NCBI GenBank assembly: GCA_001898225.1
Contig: MKTJ01000047.1
Location: 323,815 to 387,814, forward strand
Length of the DNA stretch: 64,000 nucleotides
Reading direction: 5' to 3'
Source: Chloroflexi bacterium 54-19
Lineage (GTDB): Bacteria; Chloroflexota; Chloroflexia; Chloroheliales; Chloroheliaceae
This document shows positions 1-7,227 of the stretch, piece by piece (positions within the stretch are counted from its first letter, which is position 1; every line of letters starts with the position of its first letter). The notes beneath the pieces were generated by a model. It worked only from the letters and a program-made list of their open reading frames with translations. It did no database searches and was not told the DNA's origin. The position numbers and the translations under genes were made by a program.

Positions 1-264
1 AGTAAACCACTTGAAGTAAGGTTTTTGCGAGTCGTCCAGCACGGTTGTGAACGGCTCGAACCAGTGTAACTCGTTGGCCTGGTCGCGCCAGAATTCTTCC
101 CGGTTAGCCAGGCTCCACTTGTAAAAATCTTTGTAGTCGGAAAAGCCTTTTTTCTGCATGTAGGCGTAAATATTGGAATTTTCGACTACCGCCTGGTCTG
201 GTGAAAAAAGCCGGTTTTCAGTTAAAACATGGTCGGTTGAATCAAACTTGAAGTTATTTGTCAT
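1..264 (-). CDS. acs: Acetyl-CoA synthetase family protein, N-terminal part (runs off window)
   Basis: Only the first 88 codons are present; the gene continues past the left edge of the window. The family activates acetate (or propionate) with ATP and CoA through an acyl-adenylate in the cytoplasm. What is visible is the N-terminal ACAS_N region: DFYKWSLANREEFW, then LHWFEPFTTVLD and PYFKWF, the typical spacing of acetate-CoA ligases. The AMP-binding core and the catalytic C-terminal lysine lie outside, so substrate preference (acetate, propionate, acetoacetate) cannot be judged. The ATG was chosen because AAGGAGG sits about 12 bp upstream and homology begins soon after it. A TTGAAA-17-TATAAT promoter lies about 240 bp upstream, leaving a leader of roughly 235 nt in which I see only small hairpins. 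Confidence 0.85.
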   Translation of the reverse strand, partial: MTNNFKFDSTDHVLTENRLFSPDQAVVENSNIYAYMQKKGFSDYKDFYKWSLANREEFWRDQANELHWFEPFTTVLDDSQKPYFKWFT

Positions 265-506
265 ACGCCAGAAGTTCCTCCTTCTATCGAAGCGGCGCTT
301 TCGACGGTGGACAGCGCCTTTTTCCTTTGATGCAATTCGCCCGGTAAACCCACGACCAGGAATTCAAAAGCTGGCCCACGCCAATCTGCTAGAAGTTTCC
401 TCATATTCTCATTTCCTCTGAGGAAACCTGTCTGTAGCCGCCAAACGCCGTCCGAAAGTTTATCCAAGAATTAGCCCGGTGTCACTTATGCTAAATGCTG
501 GGTTTA

Positions 507-535
507 ATTATAGTTTAGGCTCCGGTAAGTTTCAA
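507..535 (-). promoter_or_regulatory. Sigma70-type promoter of the acs-like gene
   Basis: On the minus strand TTGAAA (-35) is followed after exactly 17 bp by a perfect TATAAT (-10). It points at the acetate-CoA ligase gene and predicts a leader of about 235 nt. It is divergent from the promoter of the small-protein unit that starts about 60 bp to the right. Confidence 0.6.
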
Positions 536-552
536 TAACGCAACGTTTTAGG

Positions 553-581
553 TTCTTGGTTAGCTCACTTTATGCTATAAT
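553..581 (+). promoter_or_regulatory. Extended -10 promoter (TGCTATAAT)
   Basis: TGCTATAAT is an extended -10 element with a weak -35 (TTCTTG) 17 bp upstream. It lies about 57 bp before the start codon of the 73-residue protein gene. The same 9-mer recurs upstream of several other genes in this window. Confidence 0.55.
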
Positions 582-637
582 CAAAAAGCTACACTTGCGG
601 GCCAGGCTGTTCTTTTAGATGAGGGAGTTTAAAGCCG

Positions 638-859
638 ATGAGCGTGCGTGTCATAAAAGAAATCATTTTTATTGCGATGGGCGACGAGAATTTCCGCCAG
701 AAATTGGTTTTCGAGCCGGATGAAACCCTGAGCCAGTACGACTTGACCCAGGAAGAATACAAGGCTTTACGCATGGGCGACAAGGACAAAATGGTCAGCA
801 TGGGCCTTGAAGCGAACCTGGCCCAGTACGGCTACCTGATGTTTTCCAAACGCCGCTAA
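638..859 (+). CDS. Small protein resembling LigA-like / NHLP-clan leader proteins
   Basis: A 73-residue protein. Its layout, an N-terminal helix (SVRVIKEIIFIAMGDENFRQ), then a phenylalanine/leucine stretch, then LSQYDLTQEEYKALRMGD, resembles the small helical proteins annotated as LigA-like, Os1348-family or Franean1_4349-family NHLP-clan proteins; some of these act as leader parts of ribosomally made peptides. That is pattern recognition, not a search result. The tail (AQYGYLMFSKRR) has no Cys, Ser or Thr cluster apart from one Ser and no Gly-Gly cleavage site, so a modified-peptide precursor is not supported. A GAGGGAG ribosome site precedes the ATG. The next gene starts 32 bp downstream on the same strand and is probably co-transcribed. 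Function unknown. Confidence 0.65.
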   Translation: MSVRVIKEIIFIAMGDENFRQKLVFEPDETLSQYDLTQEEYKALRMGDKDKMVSMGLEANLAQYGYLMFSKRR

Positions 860-891
860 TTTCCCCTTTTAGTTAAGTTGAGGGTAAGGGC

Positions 892-1329
892 ATGAGTGAT
901 AGCTGTTCACCCAACATGGATAAGGGCAAGGGTAAATGGCGGGCCACCGTCGTTAAAGTTCCCAACCGGGAGGCGCAACTCCAAAACCAGGCTTACGACC
1001 GGCAACTGGCTTTGGTTTTGCGCAGCCGGGATGTCTTCCGCTTCCGCAATTTCCTGGCCGCTTCCGGGCGGGCCTTACCCGACGAAATGATGCTCGATAC
1101 CCTCAAAATGGCAACCCTGATGCACCAGGCTATCCTCGGGCTGGCCGAACTGGCCGATATTCACGATTTCTCCCAGCAGTGGCTGGCTGACAACACGGCG
1201 GTTCCCGCAAATAACCAGAGCCTGACCGAAGCGGCCAAACGCCAACCCGGTGTGCCGCCTCCCGCCCCCGGCAAAAGGACTATCCAGTTGCGGGCGATAC
1301 CCCTGCGCGATAAAGCCGACCTGAATTAA
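892..1329 (+). CDS. Hypothetical protein, 145 aa, mostly helical core
   Basis: I do not recognise this protein. The first 30 residues are basic (KGKGKW, KVPNR). Residues about 35-98 (from YDRQLALVLRSRDVFRFRNF to QQWLAD) look like a compact alpha-helical domain. The last 45 are Pro/Ala/Gln-rich and likely disordered (QPGVPPPAPGK). There is no signal peptide or membrane segment. The start is supported by GAGGGTAAGGG just upstream of the ATG. It follows the 73-residue gene closely and is followed by a good intrinsic terminator, so the two probably form one short operon. Codon use is like its neighbours. Confidence 0.65.
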   Translation: MSDSCSPNMDKGKGKWRATVVKVPNREAQLQNQAYDRQLALVLRSRDVFRFRNFLAASGRALPDEMMLDTLKMATLMHQAILGLAELADIHDFSQQWLADNTAVPANNQSLTEAAKRQPGVPPPAPGKRTIQLRAIPLRDKADLN

Positions 1330-1356
1330 ACAGGCTGCCTTAAAAAAGGATTTGAA

Positions 1357-1395
1357 GAGGGGGCTGTATACGAAATATACAGCTCTTTTTCTTTT
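1357..1395 (+). terminator. Intrinsic terminator of the two-gene small-protein unit
   Basis: GGGCTGTATA and TATACAGCTC form a 10-bp stem (one G-U pair) with a short loop, followed by TTTTTCTTTTTT. It separates the small-protein unit from the riboswitch downstream. Confidence 0.75.
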
Positions 1396-1470
1396 TTAAG
1401 CCAAGTTTGTTTATTGACTTTATATGTGAAAATAGGTACAATTAAAAACTAGAAGAATATAGAAACCTGA

Positions 1471-1606
1471 CCTTCAGGGCATGGTGCGGCTTGTAAAAGC
1501 CAATTCCTGACCGGCGGTAAAGCCCGCGAGCCTCAATACTTTTTAGTGGCGAAGCATGATTCGGTGAAACTCCGAGGCCGACAGTAACAGTCTGGATGAA
1601 AGAAGG
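1471..1606 (+). promoter_or_regulatory. FMN riboswitch (RFN element)
   Basis: The conserved blocks of the FMN aptamer occur in order: CTTCAGGGCATGGTG, AATTCCTGACCGGCGGT, AAGCCCGCGAGCC, GATTCGGTGAAACTCCG, AGGCCGACAGT, and GTCTGGATGAAAGAAGG closing stem P1. One variable arm is longer than minimal. This is the standard sensor of flavin mononucleotide in bacteria. It lies upstream of a transport permease and a solute-binding lipoprotein, not of riboflavin synthesis genes, and the expression platform is the terminator hairpin that begins about 50 nt downstream. FMN binding is expected to favour termination and lower transporter expression. Confidence 0.93.
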
Positions 1607-1656
1607 TAACGGCGCGGCGTTAGGCTGCTCTTTTCCTGATTTTGCAATTCCTTGAA

Positions 1657-1687
1657 GGTAATCACCACCAGATGATTACCTTTTTTG
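1657..1687 (+). terminator. Riboswitch expression-platform terminator (first of two)
   Basis: GGTAATCA pairs perfectly with TGATTACC across an 8-nt loop and is followed by TTTTTT. It lies about 50 nt after the FMN aptamer, where an OFF-switch terminator is expected. Confidence 0.85.
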
Positions 1688-1710
1688 TTGCAATTTCCCG
1701 GACCTGAGAG

Positions 1711-1750
1711 GGGCGTAGCGGGTATTGCTGTTACCCGCTACGCCCTTTTT
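1711..1750 (+). terminator. Second intrinsic terminator between FMN aptamer and ribX
   Basis: GGGCGTAGCGGGTA pairs perfectly over 14 bp with TACCCGCTACGCCC across a 7-nt loop, then TTTTT. It is stronger than the first hairpin and sits only 24 bp beyond it, 30 bp before the likely ribX start. Two consecutive terminators after one aptamer is unusual. Confidence 0.85.
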
Positions 1751-1780
1751 AATTTAAAAATTCTGGAATGGGATACTTTT

Positions 1781-2701
1781 ATGATGACCCATAGTAGAAG
1801 CGACAATAATATAAATCTGCTTAATCAAACACCGACAGATAAAAATGCCGAGTTGTTGAACCCTGCCGGGTTGGCTGACCGCCTGAACCCGGCGGCGGCA
1901 GAACTCGAAGACCTTAATAAGGCTGACCGCAAGGAAGCCCGGCCCCGCCTGGTCCTGGGCCGCTTGTCGTTCTTATCGGCTACCCTGACCGGGCTGGTCC
2001 TGCTGGCTCTCTGGCAAATCCTGACCATGGCCCAGGTCTACCCTGCCTATATTTTACCTTCGCCGGAAGCCGTCTTTAACCGCTTTGGAGAAGTCCTGGC
2101 GAACGGCTCTATCTGGAAACATATCGGTACAACTGCCTCGGAGGCCCTGTTTGGGTTTGCACTGGCCTTTGGGGTGGCAGGGCTGCTTTGTTACCCGGTC
2201 GCCCGGTCGCGGGTAGTTGCCATTATTTTGAACCCGCTCCTGGCCGCGACCCAGGCCATTCCGTTGATTGCCCTGGCCCCCTTGCTGGTAGTGTGGTTTG
2301 GCTTTGGCCTCCTGCCCAAGGTTATTACCTGCGCCCTGATTGTCTTCTTTCCGCTCTTGCTCAACGCGGTATCCGGGCTGCGGGGAATAGATCCGACCCT
2401 GCGTGAGGCGGCGGCGGTCTTCGGGGCGACCCGCTGGCAGGCTTTCTGGCTGGTCGAATTGCCCCTGGCGATGCCGACTCTCCTAACGGGTATCAAGATT
2501 AGCCTGACCATTTCGATTACCGGGGCGGTTGTCGGTGAATTCATTACCTCCGACTCCGGTCTTGGCTACCTGTTGAACCTGGGACGCGGTCAGTTCGATA
2601 CGGCCCTGGTCTTTGTAGCCCTGCTGACGCTGGCTTTTATCGCTATCCTGGCCTATGGGCTCGTAACGCTGCTTGAAAAATTCTTGTTGAGCTGGCAATA
2701 G
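1781..2701 (+). CDS. ribX: Riboflavin ABC transporter permease RibX (predicted)
   Basis: Integral membrane permease of an ABC importer of the NMT1/ThiX type (BPD_transp_1 fold). After a polar N-terminus of about 70 residues there are about six membrane segments and the EAA loop (EAAAVFGATRWQAFWLVELP) that docks with the ATPase. The frame is open further upstream, but an earlier start would place the second terminator inside the gene, so the ATG at 1781 (or the adjacent one at 1784) is preferred; this gives about 306 residues. The FMN riboswitch upstream and the NMT1-like binding protein downstream fit RibXY, an importer predicted from such context in Chloroflexus. No ATPase gene is adjacent, so the energy subunit must come from elsewhere. 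Confidence 0.85.
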   Translation: MMTHSRSDNNINLLNQTPTDKNAELLNPAGLADRLNPAAAELEDLNKADRKEARPRLVLGRLSFLSATLTGLVLLALWQILTMAQVYPAYILPSPEAVFNRFGEVLANGSIWKHIGTTASEALFGFALAFGVAGLLCYPVARSRVVAIILNPLLAATQAIPLIALAPLLVVWFGFGLLPKVITCALIVFFPLLLNAVSGLRGIDPTLREAAAVFGATRWQAFWLVELPLAMPTLLTGIKISLTISITGAVVGEFITSDSGLGYLLNLGRGQFDTALVFVALLTLAFIAILAYGLVTLLEKFLLSWQ

Positions 2702-2758
2702 TTATAATTATATATTTTTGAGAAGTTTGAGAAGCATGTAACCACGAGAGGAAATACG

Positions 2759-3877
2759 ATGCGGTCCCTTATAAAAAAAGATGTTACTAAAATATCGGCG
2801 AGAGGAGCAGCCCTGGCGGGATTGGTCCTGGTGTTAAGTTTGTTCCTGGCGGCCTGCGGTGACCCCACCGTTGCCCCGGCTCCCTCCACCACGGCGGCTT
2901 CGGGCACAACTGCGGCGGGAGCGACAACTGCCGCCGGGGCAAGTGGGGGTAATCAGGCCGTGACCCTGGCCCTCAGCTATATCCCCGATGTCCAGTTTGC
3001 CCCTTACTATGTTGCCCAGGATAAAGGTTACTTTACCAAGGAAGGCTTAAACGTAACCTTTCAGCACGGCACCATTGACAATCTGATGGCCCTGGTCGGG
3101 CAAGGAAAGATTCAGTTTGCCCTTGCCAGCGGCGACGAAGTCCTCCAGGCCCGCGCCGGGGGTATCCCGGTCCGCACCGTTGCCACCCAGTACCAGAAAT
3201 ACCCCGTAGCGCTGGCTTCGCTCAAGGGCAAGGGCCTGACCACCCCGGCCTCGCTCAAAGGCAAAACTATTGGTATTCCCGGCCAATACGGTTCGAATTA
3301 TATCGGTTTGAAGGTGCTACTGGCAGCGGCCCACCTGACCGAGGATGATGTAAAGGTTACCAACATCGGCTTTACCCAGCGTGAGGCGATTTCCCAGGGT
3401 AAAGTTGACGGCGCGATGGTCTATTCCATGAACGAGCCGGTCCAACTTGCCAACGCCGGGGTAGCCGTGGATGTCATCCAGGTTTCCAGTGTGACCAACC
3501 TGGCTTCAGTTGGCCTGATTACCAGTGATTCGGTGATAAGTTCTAACCCCCAACTGGTCCAGAAAATGGTCCGGGCGGTCCAGCTTGGTATTCGCGATAC
3601 CATCGCCAACCCGGATGCGGCCTTTGATAGCTCGATAAAAATTGCGCCCGACTCCAAGGGTTCTGATCCCAATTTATCGAAACTGGTCCTGAAAGAAATG
3701 GTCAAATACATGACTTCGGATAGCGTCAAAGGGCAGCCCTACGGTTATAACGACCCTAAACTCTGGGAAACTTCCGCCCAGTTCTTGCTCGATAATAAGC
3801 TACTTCAGACCAAGGTGGATTCCTCGACCGCTTTCACCAACGATTATATAAAGGCGGACCAGGGTATCTATAGCTAG
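2759..3877 (+). CDS. ribY: Riboflavin-binding lipoprotein RibY (predicted, NMT1/THI5-like)
   Basis: Substrate-binding lipoprotein of the RibXY importer. Residues 1-35 are a lipoprotein signal peptide ending in the lipobox LAAC. An Ala/Thr/Gly-rich linker follows (about 36-65), then a periplasmic-binding fold of the NMT1/THI5 type starting VTLALSYIPDVQFAPYYVAQ, with the typical DKGYFTKEGLNV and a later GIPGQYGSNYIG. NMT1-like proteins bind thiamine-pyrimidine precursors, alkanesulfonates or riboflavin; the FMN riboswitch upstream of the operon argues for riboflavin. The gene follows ribX by 57 bp and is followed by a terminator-like hairpin. GAGAGGAAA precedes the ATG. Ligand specificity is inferred from context only. 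Confidence 0.85.
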   Translation: MRSLIKKDVTKISARGAALAGLVLVLSLFLAACGDPTVAPAPSTTAASGTTAAGATTAAGASGGNQAVTLALSYIPDVQFAPYYVAQDKGYFTKEGLNVTFQHGTIDNLMALVGQGKIQFALASGDEVLQARAGGIPVRTVATQYQKYPVALASLKGKGLTTPASLKGKTIGIPGQYGSNYIGLKVLLAAAHLTEDDVKVTNIGFTQREAISQGKVDGAMVYSMNEPVQLANAGVAVDVIQVSSVTNLASVGLITSDSVISSNPQLVQKMVRAVQLGIRDTIANPDAAFDSSIKIAPDSKGSDPNLSKLVLKEMVKYMTSDSVKGQPYGYNDPKLWETSAQFLLDNKLLQTKVDSSTAFTNDYIKADQGIYS

Positions 3878-3902
3878 ACCGGGAGATTTCTTTTTATTGC
3901 GT

Positions 3903-3965
3903 AACCGGCCCGGTAGCCAACCGTTCCCTATACGGGAAGTGGGCAGGCTCCGGCCCGGTTTTTTA
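3903..3965 (+). terminator. Probable terminator of ribXY
   Basis: AACCGGCCCGG and CCGGCCCGGTT can pair (10 of 11 positions) around a loop of about 35 nt that contains its own small hairpin (TTCCC/GGGAA); a T-rich run TTTTTTATTT follows. The long loop makes it less certain than the others. Confidence 0.5.
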
Positions 3966-4007
3966 TTTGACTACCGCCCGTTAAAATCCGGGGCCAACTA
4001 TCTAATA

Positions 4008-4036
4008 TTGCTAGTTGGGCCGTTGTAACTTATAAT
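4008..4036 (+). promoter_or_regulatory. Promoter of the Ser/Thr kinase gene
   Basis: TTGCTA (-35), 17-bp spacer, TATAAT (-10), about 130 bp before the kinase start codon. Both boxes and the spacing are canonical. Confidence 0.6.
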
Positions 4037-4167
4037 CAATCCTAAGTTATCTTTATCTTTTATAAATATTTGTGACTTTCACTCCCTAAGGCTGAAATCG
4101 AAGGGTTGGCAAACAGGTTTCGCCGCAATCCGACAGGTGAGGGTCCAGTACTGAAAAATTCAAATTT

Positions 4168-5640
4168 ATGACTTATCCGGGCGCGACGCTGAATAACCGC
4201 TATAAATTGGAAAGAAAGGTCGGGGAAGGCGGTTTCGCCACCGTTTACCAGGCTACCGATTTGTTGCTGGGCCGGACGGTCGCGGTTAAAATCCTCGATA
4301 ACACTTCAGCTGCCGATAAAGAATTGATGGGCCGGTTTCAACTGGAAGCCCGCGCCGTGGCCGCGCTCGACCATCCCAACATCCTGACCGTCCATGACTT
4401 TGGCCTGTTGCCCAGCAGCGCCTTCCTGGTGATGCCTTTTATTGCGGGTGGGCCGCTTTCGGCGCTTTTGCGTTCGCGCCGGTTGACGTTGGAAGAGATC
4501 GCGGAATACCTGGAACAAATCGCCGCCGCCCTGGATAGCGCCCACAAAATGGGTATCGTTCACCGGGATGTCAAGCCGCAAAATATCCTGGTGCGCACCA
4601 AAAACTGGCTGGTCCTGACTGACTTCGGTTTTGCCAAGATGCTCCAGGATGTCAACGCCGAGGCTGCCACCAGGGCCCTCGGCACCGTTCACTATGTCGC
4701 GCCGGAGCAGGTCAAGGGTATGGTAAGTGCGGCCAGCGACCAGTATTCGCTCGGTGTCCTGCTATACCAGATGGTTTCGGGCTCACTGCCCTTTAACGGG
4801 ACGCCCCACGATATGATTTCAGGGCACGTCAACAAACAGCCGCCCTTGCTGGCCGGGCAGGCTTCGATGGCCGGAATTAACCCTCAAATCGTTGAAAATA
4901 TCGACCGGGTGTTGCAGAAAGTGCTGGCGAAAGTCCCGGCCAACCGCTATCCTTCCTGCGAAGCCCTTTACCAGGCCTATAAAGAAGCTATCACCCTGCC
5001 GCCCAAGGCGGCTAACCCTGTCCCGGTCTACACACCGGCCCCAGACGAGGATAAAACCGTAATCGGGGATGTCCGAAATCTACCCGTTATCAATAAAGTG
5101 GCGCCATCTTATCCCCAGGAAACCAATCTTTCGACGCCGGTTAACGCAAAGAGTAATCTAAACCAGCCGGTCACGCCCAACTATTCCCAGGAACCGGGTT
5201 ATGACGCGACGGTGGTCTATCCGCCTTCGAGCCAGACCCAGGGGATGCAATATGGTTCGCGTTTCGACCAGCCCACGATGCGGGCCCCGGAAATGGTCCG
5301 GGCTCCCCGTTTAAACGTGCGGACCGAGCCGGACCAGCATCTGAATCTGAGCTTTGAACTGACCGGCAACGCCCTCAAACTTGGCCGCGAACTCGATAAC
5401 GATTTGAAGATACCGCTCTCGACGGTATCGCGCCACCACGCGACCCTCTACCGGGTTGGCCCGGTCGCGCCCGGTATGACCTACAAAATTGTTGATAATA
5501 ACAGCCGCAACCAGCTAATTTACCGGGGTCAAATTATCAGCGAACATACCCTGCAAGATGGCGACGTTATCGAAATCGGCAAAAAGGGTTACGGCGAATA
5601 CGTGGTCTTCCTGACCTATATCGGGCCGGTCTTCCGCTAA
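4168..5640 (+). CDS. Serine/threonine protein kinase with C-terminal FHA domain
   Basis: Cytoplasmic Hanks-type kinase. Visible motifs: glycine loop GEGGFATVY (about 18-26), ATP-binding Lys41 in VAVKI, catalytic HRDVKPQN (Asp134), DFGFAK metal-binding motif, APEQ activation segment. The kinase domain ends near residue 275. A linker of about 115 residues rich in Pro/Thr/Tyr follows (several possible phosphosites), then an FHA domain with the phosphothreonine-binding signature GR at 406-407, SRHH at 421-424 and an Asn/Ser-rich NNSRN loop. No membrane segment or PASTA repeats are present, so this is a soluble kinase; the FHA domain may read its own linker phosphosites or recruit phosphorylated partners. 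It stands alone between ribXY and a methyltransferase. The target is unknown. Confidence 0.92.
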   Translation: MTYPGATLNNRYKLERKVGEGGFATVYQATDLLLGRTVAVKILDNTSAADKELMGRFQLEARAVAALDHPNILTVHDFGLLPSSAFLVMPFIAGGPLSALLRSRRLTLEEIAEYLEQIAAALDSAHKMGIVHRDVKPQNILVRTKNWLVLTDFGFAKMLQDVNAEAATRALGTVHYVAPEQVKGMVSAASDQYSLGVLLYQMVSGSLPFNGTPHDMISGHVNKQPPLLAGQASMAGINPQIVENIDRVLQKVLAKVPANRYPSCEALYQAYKEAITLPPKAANPVPVYTPAPDEDKTVIGDVRNLPVINKVAPSYPQETNLSTPVNAKSNLNQPVTPNYSQEPGYDATVVYPPSSQTQGMQYGSRFDQPTMRAPEMVRAPRLNVRTEPDQHLNLSFELTGNALKLGRELDNDLKIPLSTVSRHHATLYRVGPVAPGMTYKIVDNNSRNQLIYRGQIISEHTLQDGDVIEIGKKGYGEYVVFLTYIGPVFR

Positions 5641-5976
5641 TTATTTCCCTGTAGCATATTAAAATCCCCTCTTGTGGCGCTATGCTATAATTTTCATGCG
5701 ATAAAAGTATAAATCGCCTGGAAAGTTTTTAGAATGGTTCATCTTTCGGACCGCCCTCCCTGCTAGTTAGCAGGTAAAAACTCACCCGAAACCCGCACTT
5801 GCTCCCCCAATAGCAAGTTTCAATTTCTATTCCTCTTAAAATCCAATTCCTTACCCGATGACCTGGACGGCGCCTGACGCCGGTTTTTCGCGTGCGCGAA
5901 ATTACTCTCCCAGGCTCGTGCTCCTCCATTTTGGACCTTTTTTCAACCAAACCATCAAGCAGAAGAAAGAACCGAA
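5641..5976 (+). promoter_or_regulatory. Intergenic region with extended -10 promoter
   Basis: A non-coding stretch of 336 bp. The clearest signal is the extended -10 TGCTATAAT at 5683-5691, identical to that at 573-581, with no convincing -35. It would drive the rRNA methyltransferase gene with a leader of about 280 nt. The leader has one small hairpin (CCGGTTTTTCGCG region) and no riboswitch that I recognise. Confidence 0.4.
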
Positions 5977-6651
5977 ATGGAATATATTTGTGGAAAACGG
6001 ACCGCCCAGATGGACGGTTTGACCCTAGCCGCGCACCTGGTTGCCCGGTTGACCGGGGCCGGTGAGATTGTCCTTGACCTGGGTACAGGTGATGGTCGCT
6101 ATGTCGCGGAGCAAGCCCGGCGAAATCAAGCTAACTTTTATATCGGTCTCGACGCTTGCCGAGAAAATCTGGTGGAGATTTCCCGGAAAGCTCCCGCAAA
6201 CAGCCTGTTCTTGATTGCCAGCGGTGAGAACTTACCGGGGGAATTGACCGGGCTGATCGGGAGTATCACCCTGAACTTTCCCTGGGGTAGTTTGTTGGAA
6301 GGTCTTCTCGAGAGCGTGTCGGAGGTGATGACCGGGTTGAGGATGGTTGCCCGACCCGGTGCAAAATTGGAGCTACGGCTCAACGAAAGCGCCCTCCGAA
6401 TGTCCGGTCGTTCGCTCGAAACCGGGCGTGAACAGGTCATTAGCGCCCTGGAAGGGGCCGGGTTTGCGGTAGAAATGGTCGAACTGTTGGAAGTTACCGG
6501 GCTAAAGAAGTTTCCTTCAAGCTGGGCCCGGCGCTTGGCTTCGGGTCGGGAAGGGCAAGTGCTGCAAATCAGGGCTTTTTACATCCCTGTACCGGAGCCG
6601 GTAACACCACCTGCCGGGGAAATGGTCCTGACCGGGGCGGCTCCTTTGTAG
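5977..6651 (+). CDS. Predicted 16S rRNA (adenine-1408-N1)-methyltransferase, KamB/NpmA family
   Basis: Class I SAM-dependent methyltransferase, 224 residues. Motif I is DLGTGDGRY (34-42), the acidic ribose-binding strand is FYIGLDA (54-60). Two features point beyond a generic methyltransferase: FPWGSLLEGL with Trp103, and KKFPSSWARRLASGR with Trp183. In the aminoglycoside-resistance enzyme NpmA, Trp107 and Trp197 in equivalent motifs sandwich the flipped base A1408, and the length of about 220 residues matches. Members methylate N1 of A1408 in the ribosomal decoding site, which blocks kanamycin- and apramycin-type drugs; several chromosomal homologues from diverse bacteria are known. The gene is alone, followed by a terminator. 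The assignment rests on motifs; native role (intrinsic resistance or normal rRNA modification) is open. Confidence 0.75.
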   Translation: MEYICGKRTAQMDGLTLAAHLVARLTGAGEIVLDLGTGDGRYVAEQARRNQANFYIGLDACRENLVEISRKAPANSLFLIASGENLPGELTGLIGSITLNFPWGSLLEGLLESVSEVMTGLRMVARPGAKLELRLNESALRMSGRSLETGREQVISALEGAGFAVEMVELLEVTGLKKFPSSWARRLASGREGQVLQIRAFYIPVPEPVTPPAGEMVLTGAAPL

Positions 6652-6685
6652 ATTCAGCCCTGTTTCTCCATTCTCACATAAAAAG

Positions 6686-6717
6686 GGGCGGCCTTCGTAA
6701 AAGAGGGCCGTCTTTCT
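6686..6717 (+). terminator. Terminator of the rRNA methyltransferase gene
   Basis: GGCGGCC pairs with GGCCGTC (one G-U) across a 12-nt loop, followed by TTTCTTT. It abuts the stop codon of the convergent SUKH gene. Confidence 0.65.
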
Positions 6718-7197
6718 TTAATTATATTGTGGTTCCCAGAATTTTTCGCCTTTGCTTTCTAAGAATTTTTCCAGAAAGTCATTTAGCGACCTGGCAGGGT
6801 TATACCAGTCCGGCCTTTTATCAATTGGTAGCGCTATTAGAATGCTACCAAAATCGGTTGCATTGGGGTCCGCCCTTATTACAAGTAAATCGGTATCACC
6901 CAGGAATTCACCGATAATCAAATCACCTGGCCGAAATTCTTCAGAGTGTAGTGCCAATTTTTCTTTGTGCCTGATTAAAACCTGGTCCGGCGTCCATAAG
7001 ACCAGCCCCCATTGGCCGTAAGTTATATCTTGAAAGAGGACCAATCCAGCCGTTCTGTTCCAAAGCCGGGTGAGGTCAGGAGGTAATGTGCAGCCAGTTT
7101 CGTCCTCAACCCGCTTTTGATTGCAGGTCATGCTGGGCAGCACGATACAACGTTGTTGGGGTGGCAACGGATGACCGGGCGGATTGTAAAGTTCCAT
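6718..7197 (-). CDS. SMI1/KNR4 (SUKH) family protein
   Basis: A 159-residue soluble protein. The core reads LPPDLTRLWNRTAGLVLF, then the strands WGLVLWTPDQ, DLIIGEFLGDTDLLVIR and SILIALPIDKRPDWYN, ending with the helix SLNDFLEKFLESKGEKFWE. This matches the SUKH fold, found in immunity proteins against contact-dependent and polymorphic toxins and in general scaffold proteins. No toxin gene is adjacent, so an immunity role is not demonstrated; it could be an orphan. The N-terminal 20 residues (MELYNPPGHPLPPQQ) precede the domain. It is convergent with the methyltransferase and 30 bp downstream of the dehydrogenase gene on the same strand. Confidence 0.75.
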   Translation of the reverse strand: MELYNPPGHPLPPQQRCIVLPSMTCNQKRVEDETGCTLPPDLTRLWNRTAGLVLFQDITYGQWGLVLWTPDQVLIRHKEKLALHSEEFRPGDLIIGEFLGDTDLLVIRADPNATDFGSILIALPIDKRPDWYNPARSLNDFLEKFLESKGEKFWEPQYN

Positions 7198-7227
7198 ACT
7201 GTTAATGCGTTGGAGTAAGGCGTTTAG

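Noticed and set aside
261..467. Small frame overlapping the start of the acetate-CoA ligase gene
   Set aside because: It overlaps the ribosome site of the true gene, and the leader is better read as untranslated RNA.
638..859. Small protein as a lanthipeptide or other modified-peptide precursor
   Set aside because: No core rich in Cys/Ser/Thr, no Gly-Gly cleavage site and no modification enzyme nearby.
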